Shown here piece after piece: positions 12,275 through 24,246 of a stretch of DNA of 64,000 nt; the stretch's first letter is position 1; every line of letters begins with the position of its first letter. The position numbers and the translations under genes were made by a program. Source of the DNA: Homarus americanus. Its lineage: Eukaryota; Arthropoda; Malacostraca; Decapoda; Nephropidae. The notes beneath the pieces were generated by a model. It saw nothing but the letters and a program-made list of their open reading frames with translations. It did not search any database and was not told the origin of the DNA. The stretch spans positions 124,001-188,000 of the forward strand of contig NW_024754741.1 in assembly GCF_018991925.1 (NCBI RefSeq), read 5' to 3'.

Positions 12275-13850
12275 GCTGACCCTCTGTGTTCTATCGGTAA
12301 GCCATGACTTTATCCAATTTAAACCTTTCCCCTCGATACCATGAGCCTCAAGTTTTCTCAGAAGCCTCTGAGGCGGTACTCTGCCAAACGCTTTGCTAGG
12401 GTCTAAGTAAATAACATCGTAATTTTCGTCATTATTTACTACCTTGAAGAATTTCCTAAAAAACGTCAGCAGATTTGTTAGACAAGATTTTCCATTTGTA
12501 AATCCATTTTGAGAGTCGTAGATTAATTTGTTTTCTCTAAATGCGATCGGATGCTATTTGCTACAATCGATTCAAGAAATTTCCCCACTTCTGACGTCAA
12601 ACTAATCGGCCGGTAATTTGACACTGATGCTCTGTCTCCCTTTTTGAATATGGGTACTACATTTGCCTGTTTCCACAAGTCTGGCACAACTCCCGTGTCT
12701 AATGATTTTGTAAATAAATTTACGAGGGGTCCGCTAATCTGTTCCTTTCACCCTTTCAAAACTCGAGGGAAAATTTCATCCGGCCCTGCGGATTTTGTCT
12801 TCTTTAATTTATTTATTTTCTTAAGAACATTTTTTTTTCTGATAGTGATATTCTTTAATTTCTCTTCTTCATTTCCCCAAAATATCATTCCACCTATGTC
12901 ATTTCCATGGGAATTTCTTCTGTGAAAGCTGATAAGAAGTAGCTGTTTAATGCTTTGCTTATTTTCTCATTATCAACGATCACATCCCCTCTCTCTGACT
13001 TTAAGGGACCCACTTTGTCCTTGACCTTTGTGATATATACCTGAAAAAATACCTTGGGATTCACCTTGGATTCTCTTGCTATCCTGATTTCGTAGTCCCT
13101 CTTTGCCTTCCTTACATTTTTCTTAACATTCCTAGATAGTTCATTATACCTATTTCTGAGCTGCTCCTCCCCTCCCTTTAATTTCTTATAAATTTCTTTC
13201 TTTATTCCTATGTCATGTTTAAGTTTTTTGGTCATCCATCTTGGCTCATTCTTATTTGACCTAATTTTTCTGTATGGTATATTTTGTTCCTGTGCTTTAC
13301 GTGATATACTAGTGAATATATTATAGTCATGATCAATTTATGTGTCGCCGGTGACCTCACCCGTTCCTACCGGGGACTGACCTGACTGTTCCCAGGCGAC
13401 CTCACCTAGGTACCTTCTTAATTCCTCATAATCCGCCGATCGAAAGTCTGGGACTCTGACCATATTGTCATTGCTTTTCGTTTCCCAATTTAGGGTGAAC
13501 CTAACTTCTCTGTGATCACTGTTCCCTAGTTCTTCCCAATTGTGATATCTCTGATAATATTTTTTTTTATTTGTTAATACTAGGTCTAATATATTGTCAA
13601 CTCTAGTAGGAACTGTAATTAGTTGTTTTAAGAAATTGTCCTGTATTGCATCTAGGAAGTCTTCAGATTCATTGTCACCTATAATGTTGTCCCAGTCAAA
13701 TATTTCTGAAGTTGAAATCTCCATAATGCACAGGTTGTTGTATTTTGCTGCCCTACTCATTTCTTGCCATATGGGCTGAGCTGCTTCTTTCCCAAGACTT
13801 GGGGGGCCTGTAAATCACTCCCATAATTAGATTTTCTCTTCCTTCCACAG
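12275..13850 (-). pseudogene. CR1-like LINE copy B, endonuclease to mid-RT, antisense
   Basis: Same family as LINE A. Read from 13850 downward it gives a VIYRPP-type start, an endonuclease frame at 13338-13760 (with SEIFDWDN, DNILDLVLTNK, GNSDHREVRF), the linker frame at 12894-13235, and the RT start with FKKGDRASVSNYRPIS near 12640 and YLDPSKAFGRVP near 12400. It stops at the point matching SWLTDRT of copy A, so both ends are internal to the element and no 3' tail is present. Stops and frameshifts are scattered. The endonuclease reads better here than in copy A. Confidence 0.88.
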
Positions 13851-15064
13851 AAGGAATGGCAGGATGTACCACATCCAAGACTTCTGTTTATAAAAACATA
13901 AAGAGAGAGAGAGAGACTGTGACCGCAAGACTGAGGGGCTGAGAAGAATAATTAATCCTGGGTACACGGTGCACGGTGGACGGACGATTGATCCACGAGA
14001 CGTTTGGAACGTTTGGCTATGGGACATGACCCCTGGACGTTTGGGCCATGGTGGTTAGTACATTTGGAATTGGGTCAAAGTAATCTGTCTTAATCTGTAT
14101 TGTATCTTGACATATGATGTGATGTGATGTGATGACCTGAAGGTTCCTGACTGGAAGTGTAATGATTGAATATCAGACCAAAGCTTACAGCCCAGAATTA
14201 CATCACACACAACAGCAAGTACAGGCAGACTGTGTGGTACCCTAACACCATAAGTTGACACACGGCAGGTCAAGACCTGACTCCGGCCTAAGTACTTGCG
14301 TAACCCTACAATATAACCGTGTTAAGGAAACCACACCTGGCCAAGACCCACCCGGGCGGTAATAATTACATGCACTATTGTCCTGCGACATGACCTCACC
14401 TGGGCAAACACCTGTCCAGACCTGACCCGAGGGAGATCAAGGACCCGCTAATCAGCCAGCACCCCTGTTACCCAACCCATTAACTCGGTCAAGACACACC
14501 CACTTAAGTAGGAGAGGTCACCCTCCGGCTCCTCCAATATATAGGGGCTGGAGCTCCTCCCACTTACAGTCTGATAACCAAGGAGGGCTAGCAACCACGT
14601 CCCCTGTCCCGCTCATCAAAGAAGTCCGTCACTAAAGGCAACGAGGTCTCCGCCGGGTCCATCAACAGAGTGCTGTCAATTCAACGTATAACAGTAAGTG
14701 CTGGCTGTGTAGGCGGTAGAAGTGCAGTGATCCCGAACCTTCCAACGATCGACTTAGTGAAGTGTCCATTCGACTTGTGAAGTTAAACGAACATATCATA
14801 GTCTATCATACCCTGTGTACGAATCCCCCCCATTAATTCCCCCTATGCAACTAGTAAAATAAAGCTGTAACACGCAGTTGTGTTTTATATACTACACTTG
14901 TACTGGGCCTGTGTTAATATATGTATTAAGGTAGATTAAAATTTACCGGCTTGAATACAGTTGTCTGTCTATTTTTTTACAATTTACTTTACATATCTCT
15001 TTTATTAAACAATATGGTAGTATTTTATCAATATTTTTTCTTGGTGTAAATCTCCATCATTATG
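13851..15064. other. Unassigned block with TATA-like and AATAAA signals
   Basis: No coding region is recognised. A TATATA motif sits near 14537 and AATAAA near 14860, with a GC-richer stretch between, which is the layout of an LTR or of a short transcription unit. I could not find matching ends or a target duplication, so I do not call an LTR. Imperfect copies of an ACGTTTGG motif occur at 13998-14050. Confidence 0.35.
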
Positions 15065-15143
15065 TTCATAAGAACATAACATAAGATCATAAGAAAGTGG
15101 GATACTGCAGGAGGCCGACTGGCCCATACAGGGCAGATCCCTT

Positions 15144-16020
15144 TCACACCCATCCCAGCACTTCCATGTGCCTATCCAACTTCGTCTTGAAGCTCCCTAG
15201 CGTCCCCGATCCTACTATAGCACTCGGTAGCCTATTCCACATATCCACAACTCTATTACCAAACCAGTGCTTGCCTATATCCTTTCTGAATCGGAATTTA
15301 TCTAATTTAAAGCCATTTGTTCTAGTTATTTCGTTATTACTGAGCTTCAGAACATCTTCCATTTTACCCTTGTTAATCACTTACCCACTTGTACACCTCT
15401 ATCATATCTCCCTAACTCTACGCCTCTCTAATGAATGTAAGCCTAAGCTTTTCAGTTTTTTCTTCATATGGAAGGTTTCTAATATTATGGATCATTTTTG
15501 TCATTCTTCTTTGTACTCTCTCCAAAGAATCTATGTCCATTCTATAATAAGGACACCAGAACTGAACCGCATAATCCATGTGTGGCCTCACTAATGCTAG
15601 GTAAAGTTTCAAGATAACGTCAGCAGTTCTGTTACTCACAGACCTAGATATGAACCCAAGAATCCTGTTTGCCTTGTTGCGAATGCTAATACATTGTTTT
15701 CTAGGTTTCAAGTCGTTGCTAACAAATACACCTTGATTTTTTTCACAAACTGAGTTTTCTATTTCCGTGTTACCTAGTTTATACTTAACGTTTGTATTCG
15801 TCTTCCCTATCTGTAGTACCTTGCATTTATCACTATTAAAATTCATTTGCCAGTCTACTGACCACTCATGTAAGGTATCTAGATCTCTTTGAAGGTGTTC
15901 AAAGTCACTGTCTGAATTTATCACTCTCCCCATTTTGTTATCATCTGCAAATTTACTAATCCTACTAGTTATGCCTAAATCAAGATCACACGAACATAAC
16001 AACAGCAGAGGGGCTTTCAT
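15144..16020 (-). pseudogene. LINE C RT catalytic core and post-RT domain
   Basis: The frame 15418-16020 holds ISKFADDNKMGR (motif C with both catalytic Asp), the thumb, and LYLALVRPHMDYAVQFWCPYY. The frame 15144-15380 holds the C-terminal TNGFKLDKFRFRKDIG block. A frameshift near 15415 separates them. Just before motif C the expected INDLD segment is replaced by an unrelated peptide, so motif B and C are no longer properly joined. Confidence 0.88.
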
Positions 16021-16092
16021 ATTAGATCCCTGGGGAACTCCGCTTTGACCGCAACTCTAGTCTGACTTTAATCCATTTATGCTGACTTGTTT

Positions 16093-16542
16093 CTACCAGT
16101 TAACCATGCACCTAATCCATTTTAATACTGATCCACCTATTCCAACGTGTTTTACCTTCCTTATCAATCTCTCATGAGGAACTCTATCGAATGCTTTACT
16201 GAAATCTAAATAAATTATATCATATGACTTATCATTATCTACCGCTTCATATACTTCTGAGAAAAAGCTAAGCAAATTTGTGAGACAAGAACGTCCCTGG
16301 GTGAACCCGTGCTGGGAAGAATGAATTAGGTTGAATGTTTCAAGGTGGCTTCTGATTTTTGTAGCAATAATTGACTCTAGCAACTTGCCTATGATTGACG
16401 TGAGACTAATGGGACGGTAATTTGATGCTATTGATTTATCACCCTTTTTGAAAATCGGAACTACATTTGCAAGTTTCCAAGCTTCTGGCACTAGGCCCGA
16501 TTCTAATGACTTATTAAATACAACTGCTAATGGATTACTCAA
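16093..16542 (-). pseudogene. LINE C RT fingers and palm
   Basis: Contains VPIFKKGDKSIASNYRPIS, SSQHGFTQGRSCLTNL and YLDFSKAFDRVPHERLIRK (motif A with canonical Phe). The frame opens downstream of a normal CR1 linker and ends at WIRCMVNW. A frameshift or short deletion separates it from the catalytic-core frame at 15418-16020. Confidence 0.9.
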
Positions 16543-16784
16543 CTCATCTCTACATTCTTTTAATATTCTAGCATATACTAGTCTGGACCAGGCGATTTAT
16601 GAAACTTCGATTTGTTAATTACGCTACAGCACATAGATTTTAGTAATATTGATGTTCATCAACATATTTTTCTATACTGCGTTATATACCTTAACGAACC
16701 TGGAAACTGTGCTAGAGTTTTCACATTTGTGAATCTGGGCGAAAATGACTATTTATTTGGCCTACACATTTCCTATTTCCATCA

Positions 16785-17885
16785 TCAGTCATTTTCTCCT
16801 GTCGTAGTTTTAAGGGGACCTATTGTATCCCTAACCTTTGATTTATACAGTTGATAAAAAGCTTTGGGGTTATTTTTCGATTCGTTTGCTACCTTGATTT
16901 CATAATTTCTCTTTGCTTTCCTAATTTCTGTTTTTACCTGTCTTGTTAGGTTCTGATAGTAACCAAGTGAGTGATTTTCGCCTTTCTTAACTTTTCTATA
17001 TACTCCTTTCTTTTTCCCTAGAAGATCTAAGAGTCTATTATTCATCCATTTTGGTTGGTTCCGTGTCGATCTGAATTTTCTTTTAGGGATGTGTTTATTT
17101 TGAGCATTATGGATTGTCGTAATAAATTGTTCATAAGTAGCTGCTAAATTAAATTCGGGGTTCTCCCGTCCTAAGTTGACAGTTTCCGGAGGTGTGGGGG
17201 GGATTAATCTTTTGACCATAGGGTCATCCCTTAGGTCTCTCCTTAAGCTACCGTAATTAGCCTTCCTAAAATCCGGGATCAAGGCCGAATTTTCCTTCTT
17301 CCTGCCATTCCATATTATGTTAAAATATATGGCTTTATGATCACTGTTTCCTAGTTTGTCTCCAATCCCAACATCTTTTACTAGATTTTCATTATTACTG
17401 AGAACTAAATCGAGGATATTATTTCCTCTAGTGGGCGAGTTTATGAATTGATATAAAAACTATCTTGTACTACTTCTAGAAAATCTTCAGATTCATTATC
17501 GCTAAGTTGATTTTTCCAATCTATGCCTGAAAAGTTGAAATCGCCTAGAATACATACATTGTTTCTATCAGATGCCTTCTTTATTTCCTCCCATAGCAAT
17601 TTACCATCGTTCCTACTCAAATTAGGTGGTCTATATATAACACCAATGACTACGGATTCACTGCCCTCACCAATCTCTACCCAAATACTTTCATTGTCGC
17701 TATTTGTTTTAATGTTTGATTTATTGCAGCTTTTTAATGACACCCTGATATACACTGCTACACCGCCACCTCTCCTTCCTACTCTGTCAAATTTAAATAG
17801 GTTATATCCTGGAATATGAAATTCTGCTAAAAAATGCTTGCTGTTTGAATTTATCCATGTTTCCGTTATTGCAATTATATCTATG
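16785..17885 (-). pseudogene. LINE C endonuclease and linker
   Basis: The endonuclease frame at 17441-17755 shows SIWVEIG, GVIYRPPNLSRN and CILGDFNFSGIDW. The segment up to 17885 adds IDIIAITETWIN with the catalytic Glu and a GGGVAVYI block. The linker frame at 16785-17282 carries NQPKWMNNRLLDLLGKKKG. About 160 bp between the two frames is out of frame. A complete N-terminus is missing. Confidence 0.88.
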
Positions 17886-18210
17886 TTCTCTTTACTAACG
17901 GAGGAAACTGCAGCGGGCCTATTGGCCCATACTGAGCAGTCCCATTTACACCTAACCCCTATTGCTCATATATCCATCCAACCTATGTTTGAAGCTATCC
18001 AGCATATTCGAGTTAATGATGATATTTGGTAACTTGTTCCACTCGTCCACTACTCTATTTCCAAACCAATGTTTACCTATTTAGCGCCTAAATCTAAATT
18101 TGTCTAATTTAAAACCATTGTTACGAGTTCGCTCCTGGTTGGATAGTTTGAGTGCCTTTGTAATGTCCCCTTTGTTCAGCCCTGACTTACATTTATACAC
18201 CTCTATCATG

Positions 18211-18651
18211 TCACCCCCTCACTCTATGTCTCTCGAGGGAGTGCAAATTAAGATGCTTTAACCTGTCTCTGTACTCAAGGTTCCTAATGCCCGGGATTAG
18301 TCTTGTCATTCTCCTCTGAATTCTTTTTAAGGATTCTATATCCATTCTGTAATACGGTGACCAGAATTGAACTGCATAATCCAAGGGAGGTCTCACAAGT
18401 GCAAGATATAGTTTTAGGATGAACTCACTAGTCTTGTAACTACGACTCCTTTGTATGAACCCAAGTACTTTATTAGCCTTGTTTCGAGCAAATACACATT
18501 GTTTACTTGGATTAAGATTCCTACTTATCATTTCTCCTAAATCTTTCTTGCAGTCGGATTTCTCAATAACATCGTTGTTCATCTGGTATCTGGTTTCCCT
18601 TTTTACATCTCCTATACTGAGTACTTTACATATGTCCACATTGAATTTCAT
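18211..18651 (-). pseudogene. LINE D post-RT domain
   Basis: Contains MKFNVDICKVLSIG, ILKLYLALVRPPLDYAVQFW and RRMTRLIPGIRNLEYRDRLK, the standard CR1/L2-type thumb and post-RT region. The frame is open for 146 codons. The final block (NGFKLDKF-like) continues out of frame down to about 18030. Confidence 0.88.
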
Positions 18652-18769
18652 GTCATTTTTCAGACCATTCGAAAATTTTTTTTAGATCTTCCTCTAGTTT
18701 TGCGGAGTCCTCGTCAGATTTAATTACATGCCATTTTATTGTCATCAGCAAATTTACTTATGTTGCTGT

Positions 18770-19238
18770 CTAGCCGTTAATGCTCACTCGCTCTTTCCTG
18801 TCCTGTAAACACGCCCTAATCCATTTTAGAATATCTCCTTTAATGCCATGAGCCTCCACTTTTCTTATTAGTCTTTCGTGGGGGACTCTGTCGAAAGCTT
18901 TGCTAAAGTCGAGATATACCACATCATAATTGTGCCCCTCGTCCATTGGTTCGAAAACAGATGAAAAGATTGTTAATAGATTAGTTAGACATGAACGCCC
19001 ATTTGTGAAGCCATGTTTGGAATCATTGATCAAATTGTGCTTCTCCAGGTGATTTCGAATAGTTTGAAATGATTGCTTCCAATAATTTGCCTGCAATTGA
19101 TGTTAGACTGATTGGACGGTAGTCAGAGGATAGTGATCTATCTCCCTTCTTGAAAATCGGTATTACATTTGCTACCCTCCAGGATTCTGGTACTGCACCC
19201 GTTTTTAAGGACATGTTAAACAACTTTGCTAAGGACAT
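18770..19238 (-). pseudogene. LINE D RT fingers and palm, motif B deleted
   Basis: Two overlapping frames (19023-19238 and 18770-19096) cover VIPIFKKGDRSLSSDYRPIS, SKHGFTNGRSCLTNL and YLDFSKAFDRVPHERLIRK, then end at RKERVSING. Compared with LINE E, roughly 110 bp is missing at about 18773, which removes the VPQGSVLG block. A frameshift near 19070 splits the domain. Confidence 0.88.
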
Positions 19239-19239
19239 A

Positions 19240-19890
19240 CTAAGCTCTTCCTTACATTCCTTTAATTGGCAAATATCTCATCGGGACCTGGTGACTTATT
19301 AGGCTTTTGTTTGTCTATTTGCTTACTATCATCGTTACTATTTCGCTTAATTTATTTTCTTCACTATCTCTGTATATTGTCGGTGCCTCGGGTATCATGT
19401 TTAAATTTTCGGTGGTGAAAACTTGAAAAATATTTATTCAGATTATTGCTCATTTCTCTGTCGTTATCAGTTAGCTCGCCTGTATCTGACTGTATTGGTC
19501 CAATTTTTTCTCGTGTTTTAGTTTGATACATTTGATAGAATCCCTTGGGGTTTGACTTCGCCTCCCTTGCTACCTTTAGTTAATCATTCCTCTTAACTTT
19601 TCTTATCTCGGTCTTAACCCCTACCGGCCAATACCTTATAATAATATCGGAGGTAAATTTCACTACGATTTATCCTCCTACCTATATTCCTTTGTCCAAT
19701 AATTTTCTTTTAATAATTATTTAACCATTTAGGGTCATTGTTGTTTGATCGGAGTTTTATGTATGGTATTTTCTGACTTTGTGCATTAAGTGTTTAATTA
19801 TTTAAATTGTTGTGGAACTCGTCAACCTCAGATCTCGTTATCAGGTCATCTTCAACCGTCAGGTCTCCATGTAAGGTGAGGTCGCCCTCT
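19240..19890 (-). pseudogene. LINE D linker, heavily decayed
   Basis: Pieces such as IPYIKLRSNNNDPKWLNNY near 19750 match the pre-RT linker of the family. Many stops interrupt it. The 5' limit is set near 19890, where similarity to LINE E at about 42.8 kb fades into a tandem repeat. Confidence 0.7.
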
Positions 19891-19908
19891 GTGGGTACAT
19901 TGTGTGAG

Positions 19909-20075
19909 GTCCATGGCCCATCGCCCAAACGTCCACCCTGCCCTACAGTACAGTACATGTAGTTCATGGCCCAAACGTTCACCCTGCCCTACAGTACATA
20001 CAGTTCATGGCCCAAATGTTCTCCCTGTCCTACAGTACATACAGTCCTTGGCCCAAACGTCCTGTGGCCTAATCG
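19909..20075. repeat. Minisatellite, 41-bp unit, about 3.5 copies
   Basis: Units begin TTCATGGCCCAAACGTTC and end CAGTACATAC. Unit starts at 19962, 20003 and 20044 are exactly 41 bp apart; the first unit is longer. The core CCATGGCCCAAACGTCC also occurs inverted at 14036-14052. Confidence 0.8.
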
Positions 20076-21626
20076 TCTTTCCACCGGATACACAGGTCTG
20101 GGGCCATTGTCAAGAATATTCAATTAAAATAGAAAACTTTCCTTGTCGCAGAAGTGGCATAGAGACATATAACAGTGGCATAGTATGCGGCAATATAACA
20201 ATAATAAGTGTTATTATATTTGTTCATTGTTGTGATTCAAGGGATAGGATTGTGATTCTCATTATACAATATGTGAAAACGAAATATATAAATCATGGAC
20301 ACTATTATTTGATTATATATGAACTAAAATTCCATACTTGTTGAATTGAGGTAATTATCATTGCAGGTAAACAGAAAGGAGAAACAAAATGATTTGGGTG
20401 GGAAAAATACAAGGAAATAATTATGGTAATTGAAAGTAGGTCATGCCCGTTAGGGACAGTGTTGATACAGCACAATGTACTGTATACTGAGCACCTTACT
20501 TAACTGCCTAATTGTAATGCTAGGTATTCACTCACTTTTGAGTGGACTAAAGTGCACTGGGCGCGAACCAGTGATCATTTTAAAGCAGAATACGATATCT
20601 GTATCTACTCGTCGGTCGCACACCTTATGGATTGTAGATGACATTAAATCGATAGAAAAGTAGTGACGTAAGAGCTTTCCAGCGTCCTTGTTCCTCTCTT
20701 CGTAAGTGGAAGACAAAGATATAATTTGTGATAAAGCAAGAACGGGATGAACACCAGTAGAAATAGAGGAGATAGAAGAAGAGGGGTGAGGAAGGGACAG
20801 GAAATCGTAAAAAGAGAGACAGCAGAAATAATGGGAAGTAATAAAGAAGGAAATTGGTAAGAAATGGATAGAAAGAGGTAAAAAGAAGAGCAGAATGAGA
20901 AGAAAGATAACGAGGAACGGAAATAGGTAGAAAATGAGGAAGCAAGAGGAGAAGCGTAGGTAAGGTATACACGATGGGGTTGGATGGAGGGTAATAGGAG
21001 AGGAGTCGGTGAGGGACCAGGTGTAGGTGACACAGTATAAAGAGTGTCACTATCAGACTCTTGTCCCGTTATCATCACCACTAGGTTCCCTAATTGGTTT
21101 TGTGATAGTCGTGTTTGCTGAGTCCCCGAGTGATGTGGGGTGATAGCGGGGGCTCAGAGTAAAGGAAAGTGAGAGAGAATATGGAAGATGGTTGGAGAGT
21201 TGACAATGAAAAGTAGAGTTGTCTGTGAACATACTGCATAGAGAAGGAAAGGAAAAATTACTGAAATGGCTATATGCGGATAAGCAGACTTTGTACCTTT
21301 ATACATATATTGTAGCTCTATTTAATGACAAATGTAATTGAAGTGTACTTCGAGACCGTGATTACTTGGGCAGAAAGTGAGGCGAGGTAGTCAAGTACAG
21401 TATAAGGCTTATTCCAGCAGGGAAGGCTTAAAAATGACTTGGGTTTCAGGCGGTGCCCCGACTATGGGCTCCCTTCCCTACTCATGTTGACATCCTGCAG
21501 TAAATTTTATTGATGGGGTAAACAGTAGAAAGCTATAAGTTTCTCATAAATAATCACATTCAATTAATTGAATATCAAACCCAATTTAGATACAATTGGC
21601 CTGTAGCCAATTGTTCATATATGTAC
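20076..21626. other. Unassigned 1.5 kb, purine-rich in part
   Basis: No gene is supported. Minus-strand frames of 141 and 145 codons at 20625-21081 overlap in two frames and are rich in L, S, P and F, as expected from the GA-rich plus strand at 20690-21020. Confidence 0.4.
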
Positions 21627-21634
21627 AATATTTC

Positions 21635-21785
21635 GGTGCAACTAGAGCGTGCGGTCTACAAAGACATGTTTAGTCTAACCTAACCTGGCTTAACCTAACC
21701 TGACCTGGCCTAACCTAACCTGACCTAACCTAACCAAATCTAAACTTACCTAAATATCTTGTAGACCGCACGCTATAGTAGCACC
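21635..21785. mobile_element. 151-bp MITE with 8-bp target duplication
   Basis: The left end GGTGCAACTAGAGCGTGCGG and the complement of the right end agree at 25 of the first 27 bases. Both sides are flanked by AATATTTC (21627-21634 and 21786-21793), an exact 8-bp duplication. The interior is almost entirely CCTAA-type repeat with CCTGA and CCTGG variants. Eight-bp duplications occur in hAT, P and Merlin groups; the GG start would suit Merlin better than hAT, but that is inference. It has no coding capacity. Confidence 0.85.
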
Positions 21786-21793
21786 AATATTTC

Positions 21794-23463
21794 CGTTTCA
21801 ATAACCAAGGTCTTAAAGTACTTGCTTTACAGTCTAAGGTTAAGTAACTCCACACACAAGACCACAACCATCAAAATGTAAGGAAAGCAATCATTCCTTG
21901 GTAGGTATACAGGGACTCTTATCCGTGACTGTACAGGCTCGGGCAGACACACACCTCCATGTAATGGGGGTGTTTAGAAGGTAGAAAGTATAGAAGAATA
22001 TTTAAGTAGTAGTACATTAATAAAACATTATATCGAAGTTACTAGCACATACGTGGCATGGACACATTACTCGAACATTATATTTACGTTACTAGACACT
22101 GAGTCTCGGACACAAACACGAAATGAATACACTTCCAACGTAAGTAACTCACCCAATGGATAGCTCTGACAAAGACTCACGTGTGACCTGTGGGAGGACC
22201 AGCTGGTGCTTCTGGACTGTCTCCTATGGGAGACTCTACTAGCTGGAGATGCGGTGCTGGGGAGGGTGGTCTCCCAACAGTTGCGACACAGAATAAAATA
22301 TTGTAATCATGTGCAAATCCCTGCATAACCCCAAGGCCAAGACAATAAAAAATGGCTTCCTCTGTCGCCCTCCTGAATATACCTTGAATTTTTCCACTGG
22401 CCGTCGCAAGTCTTTGTCCCTCACACCAACCGTTAGCTTCCTTAATAACATTAATTCCTTGTTACTTGCGTTGAAGGCTGGAAAATAATGCCTCATTACC
22501 GATGCCCATAATCGGAGAATCATTTACTTCACTCTTAGTTTGAATGGACCAAATAAATGTACAAGCTTCTGGCAGGTAGCACGGTTTCTACCATATTTCT
22601 TTAATCTACACATATTCACGTCTCGAGAAGTGTCACAAACCCTAATTTAGGATTCAATTCTACATCTCACCAGTAAAATGACCTAAGGCTCTCTTTATTG
22701 CCTACTATATTTGTCATGTAATTTCCCCTGGCCTCAAAGCATATAATCAAGCAGATAAATAACAGATTTATCTTCCCATAAAGGGTCACTTTCTGTCCAT
22801 GTTTTCTGCCAATAATAAGTTTGTGAGCTCAATCAGGTTCTTTTTGGTTCTTTATCTTTTCTTTCAGATTTTCCTAAGTGCAGTATAATAATGGCAAGGC
22901 AGACACTGGCACTTAAAAGGACACCGTAATAAAAAAATATGATTAAGTAAATACAAAAAATATAGATATATAAGTATTTTTGCGCAACTGATCATTCAAT
23001 TAACTAAACATTACTGATTTTAACACAAACTTGAAAATAGCAAAGCAAACAAAATTGAACCATGATGCAATTAACACAAACTCGTGAAAAAATACTCTAG
23101 AAGGAAATAAATATTAATAATAAAACAAAAAATATAAAATGAGTCTGGAATCACTTTGGATTCCCCCCTAGTCGGACAACACTCAGGCCTTAAGATAAAC
23201 CCACGACACAACTTCACACGGTTTTCCTTTACTGACGCACATCCCCTGGAACGGCTACAGCTGCTACTACCGCAATGGTAGTGGTGTGCAGTAGACATTA
23301 AATTTGAAAACCTAAGTGAAACCATGAAACTTAGCCAATACACAAGCCGCGAGTTGTTCGTTCACACATGCTGTTTATATATGGGAGTCTCTTTTTGTCT
23401 CAACAAAATACCCAGCGCTCATACCACTGGCAATATTATTGTTGCGAGCTTCCTGGAAAATGC

Positions 23464-23467
<4 letters not shown>
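21794..23467. other. Unassigned 1.7 kb
   Basis: No coding region recognised. The 94-codon minus-strand frame at 22239-22523 has no known motif. A possible polyadenylation-like AT-rich block lies at 22920-23140. Confidence 0.35.

Positions 23468-23498
<31 letters not shown>
23468..23498. repeat. (AC)n microsatellite
   Basis: About 15 uninterrupted units; it makes the HTHTHT runs seen in two overlapping frames, neither of which I call a gene. Confidence 0.95.
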
Positions 23499-23499
<1 letters not shown>

Positions 23500-24155
23500 T
23501 ACATCCTTGACCACCGGAGGGTCAAGACCTATCTTGCGCTGCTCCTGTTGCGGCAGTTGCCTCGGCCATTGTTGGCCCCAAGTTCTCTCCTCGACCCACC
23601 CACACCACTGGGATATCAGCATAATGCTGCCAAAAGTTACAATTTCGTTTCGGAAAGAAGTGGGATCAGTGATGAAAAATGTCTAAGCCAGTGAATTCAG
23701 CATGAGACATTACCAGTGAGAGCAGTGACCCACCAGTGAGATCCACACCCAGAGATAAGCACCCCTGGGAAACGACCACCATCTTCTGACCAGTCCACCC
23801 TGGGAACAACCTTGGGTTGGCTCTACACCTGACCATAAGATAACACAACACCACCTCGCAGAGAGTGAGTTACTGTGACACCACACTACACCACCCGGTG
23901 TCTCCATGACCATGTGTCAACACCTACGGACAGGTTACTGCACCACGTGGCCTACGTGACCTCACACAACAGAGCAAGAGACCAGCCTGCCATCAACTGT
24001 AAACTATAATTTGTATGTTCAATTCATGTTCCTTCTCCTTTTAATACTGAAAGCTTTTGTTAAGTGGCCCACCTCCCCATGTCTTTGTTTATAATAAGTC
24101 ATTTCTGTCCAATGTATATTTTCAGCCTTAGGGCTGCTGACCTTTTTCAAAAAAC

Positions 24156-24157
<2 letters not shown>
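23499..24157. other. Unassigned spacer
   Basis: Locally less AT-rich than its surroundings (23.5-24.0 kb). No motif or RNA gene recognised. Confidence 0.35.
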
Positions 24158-24188
<31 letters not shown>

Positions 24189-24246
24189 GTATTATTATTA
24201 TTATTTTTTTATTATTATTATTACACACACACACACACACACACAC
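24158..24246. repeat. Compound (AAT)n-(ATT)n-(AC)n microsatellite
   Basis: An AAT run (24158-24188) is followed directly by an ATT run (24190-24222), which together form a long perfect hairpin, and then by (AC)n to 24246. Confidence 0.93.

Larger units (their letters stand above)
15065..17885 (-). mobile_element. CR1-like LINE copy C, 5'-truncated, antisense
   Basis: The 3' tail lies at 15065-15100 with degenerate TTCTTATG units, and coding sequence runs up to 17885 on the minus strand. The 5' edge abuts the 3' end of LINE D in the same orientation. The family differs from A but shares the same 3' motif containing CTGCAG and the same octamer tail. About 2.8 kb remains. Confidence 0.88.
17886..19890 (-). 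mobile_element. CR1-like LINE copy D, antisense
   Basis: The 3' end starts at about 17896 with GGAGGAAACTGCAGCGGGCC but lacks its own octamer tail, since it meets the 5' edge of LINE C directly. Coding sequence extends to the linker at about 19800. The same subfamily is seen at 27.2, 40.8 and 63.0 kb. Confidence 0.86.

Noticed and set aside
13851..15064. Possible second solo LTR with TATA and AATAAA
   Set aside because: No TG...CA ends with a matching target duplication could be found.
20625..21081. Two antisense frames of 141 and 145 codons
   Set aside because: L/S/P/F-rich products of GA-rich plus-strand DNA, overlapping in two frames, without homology I can see.
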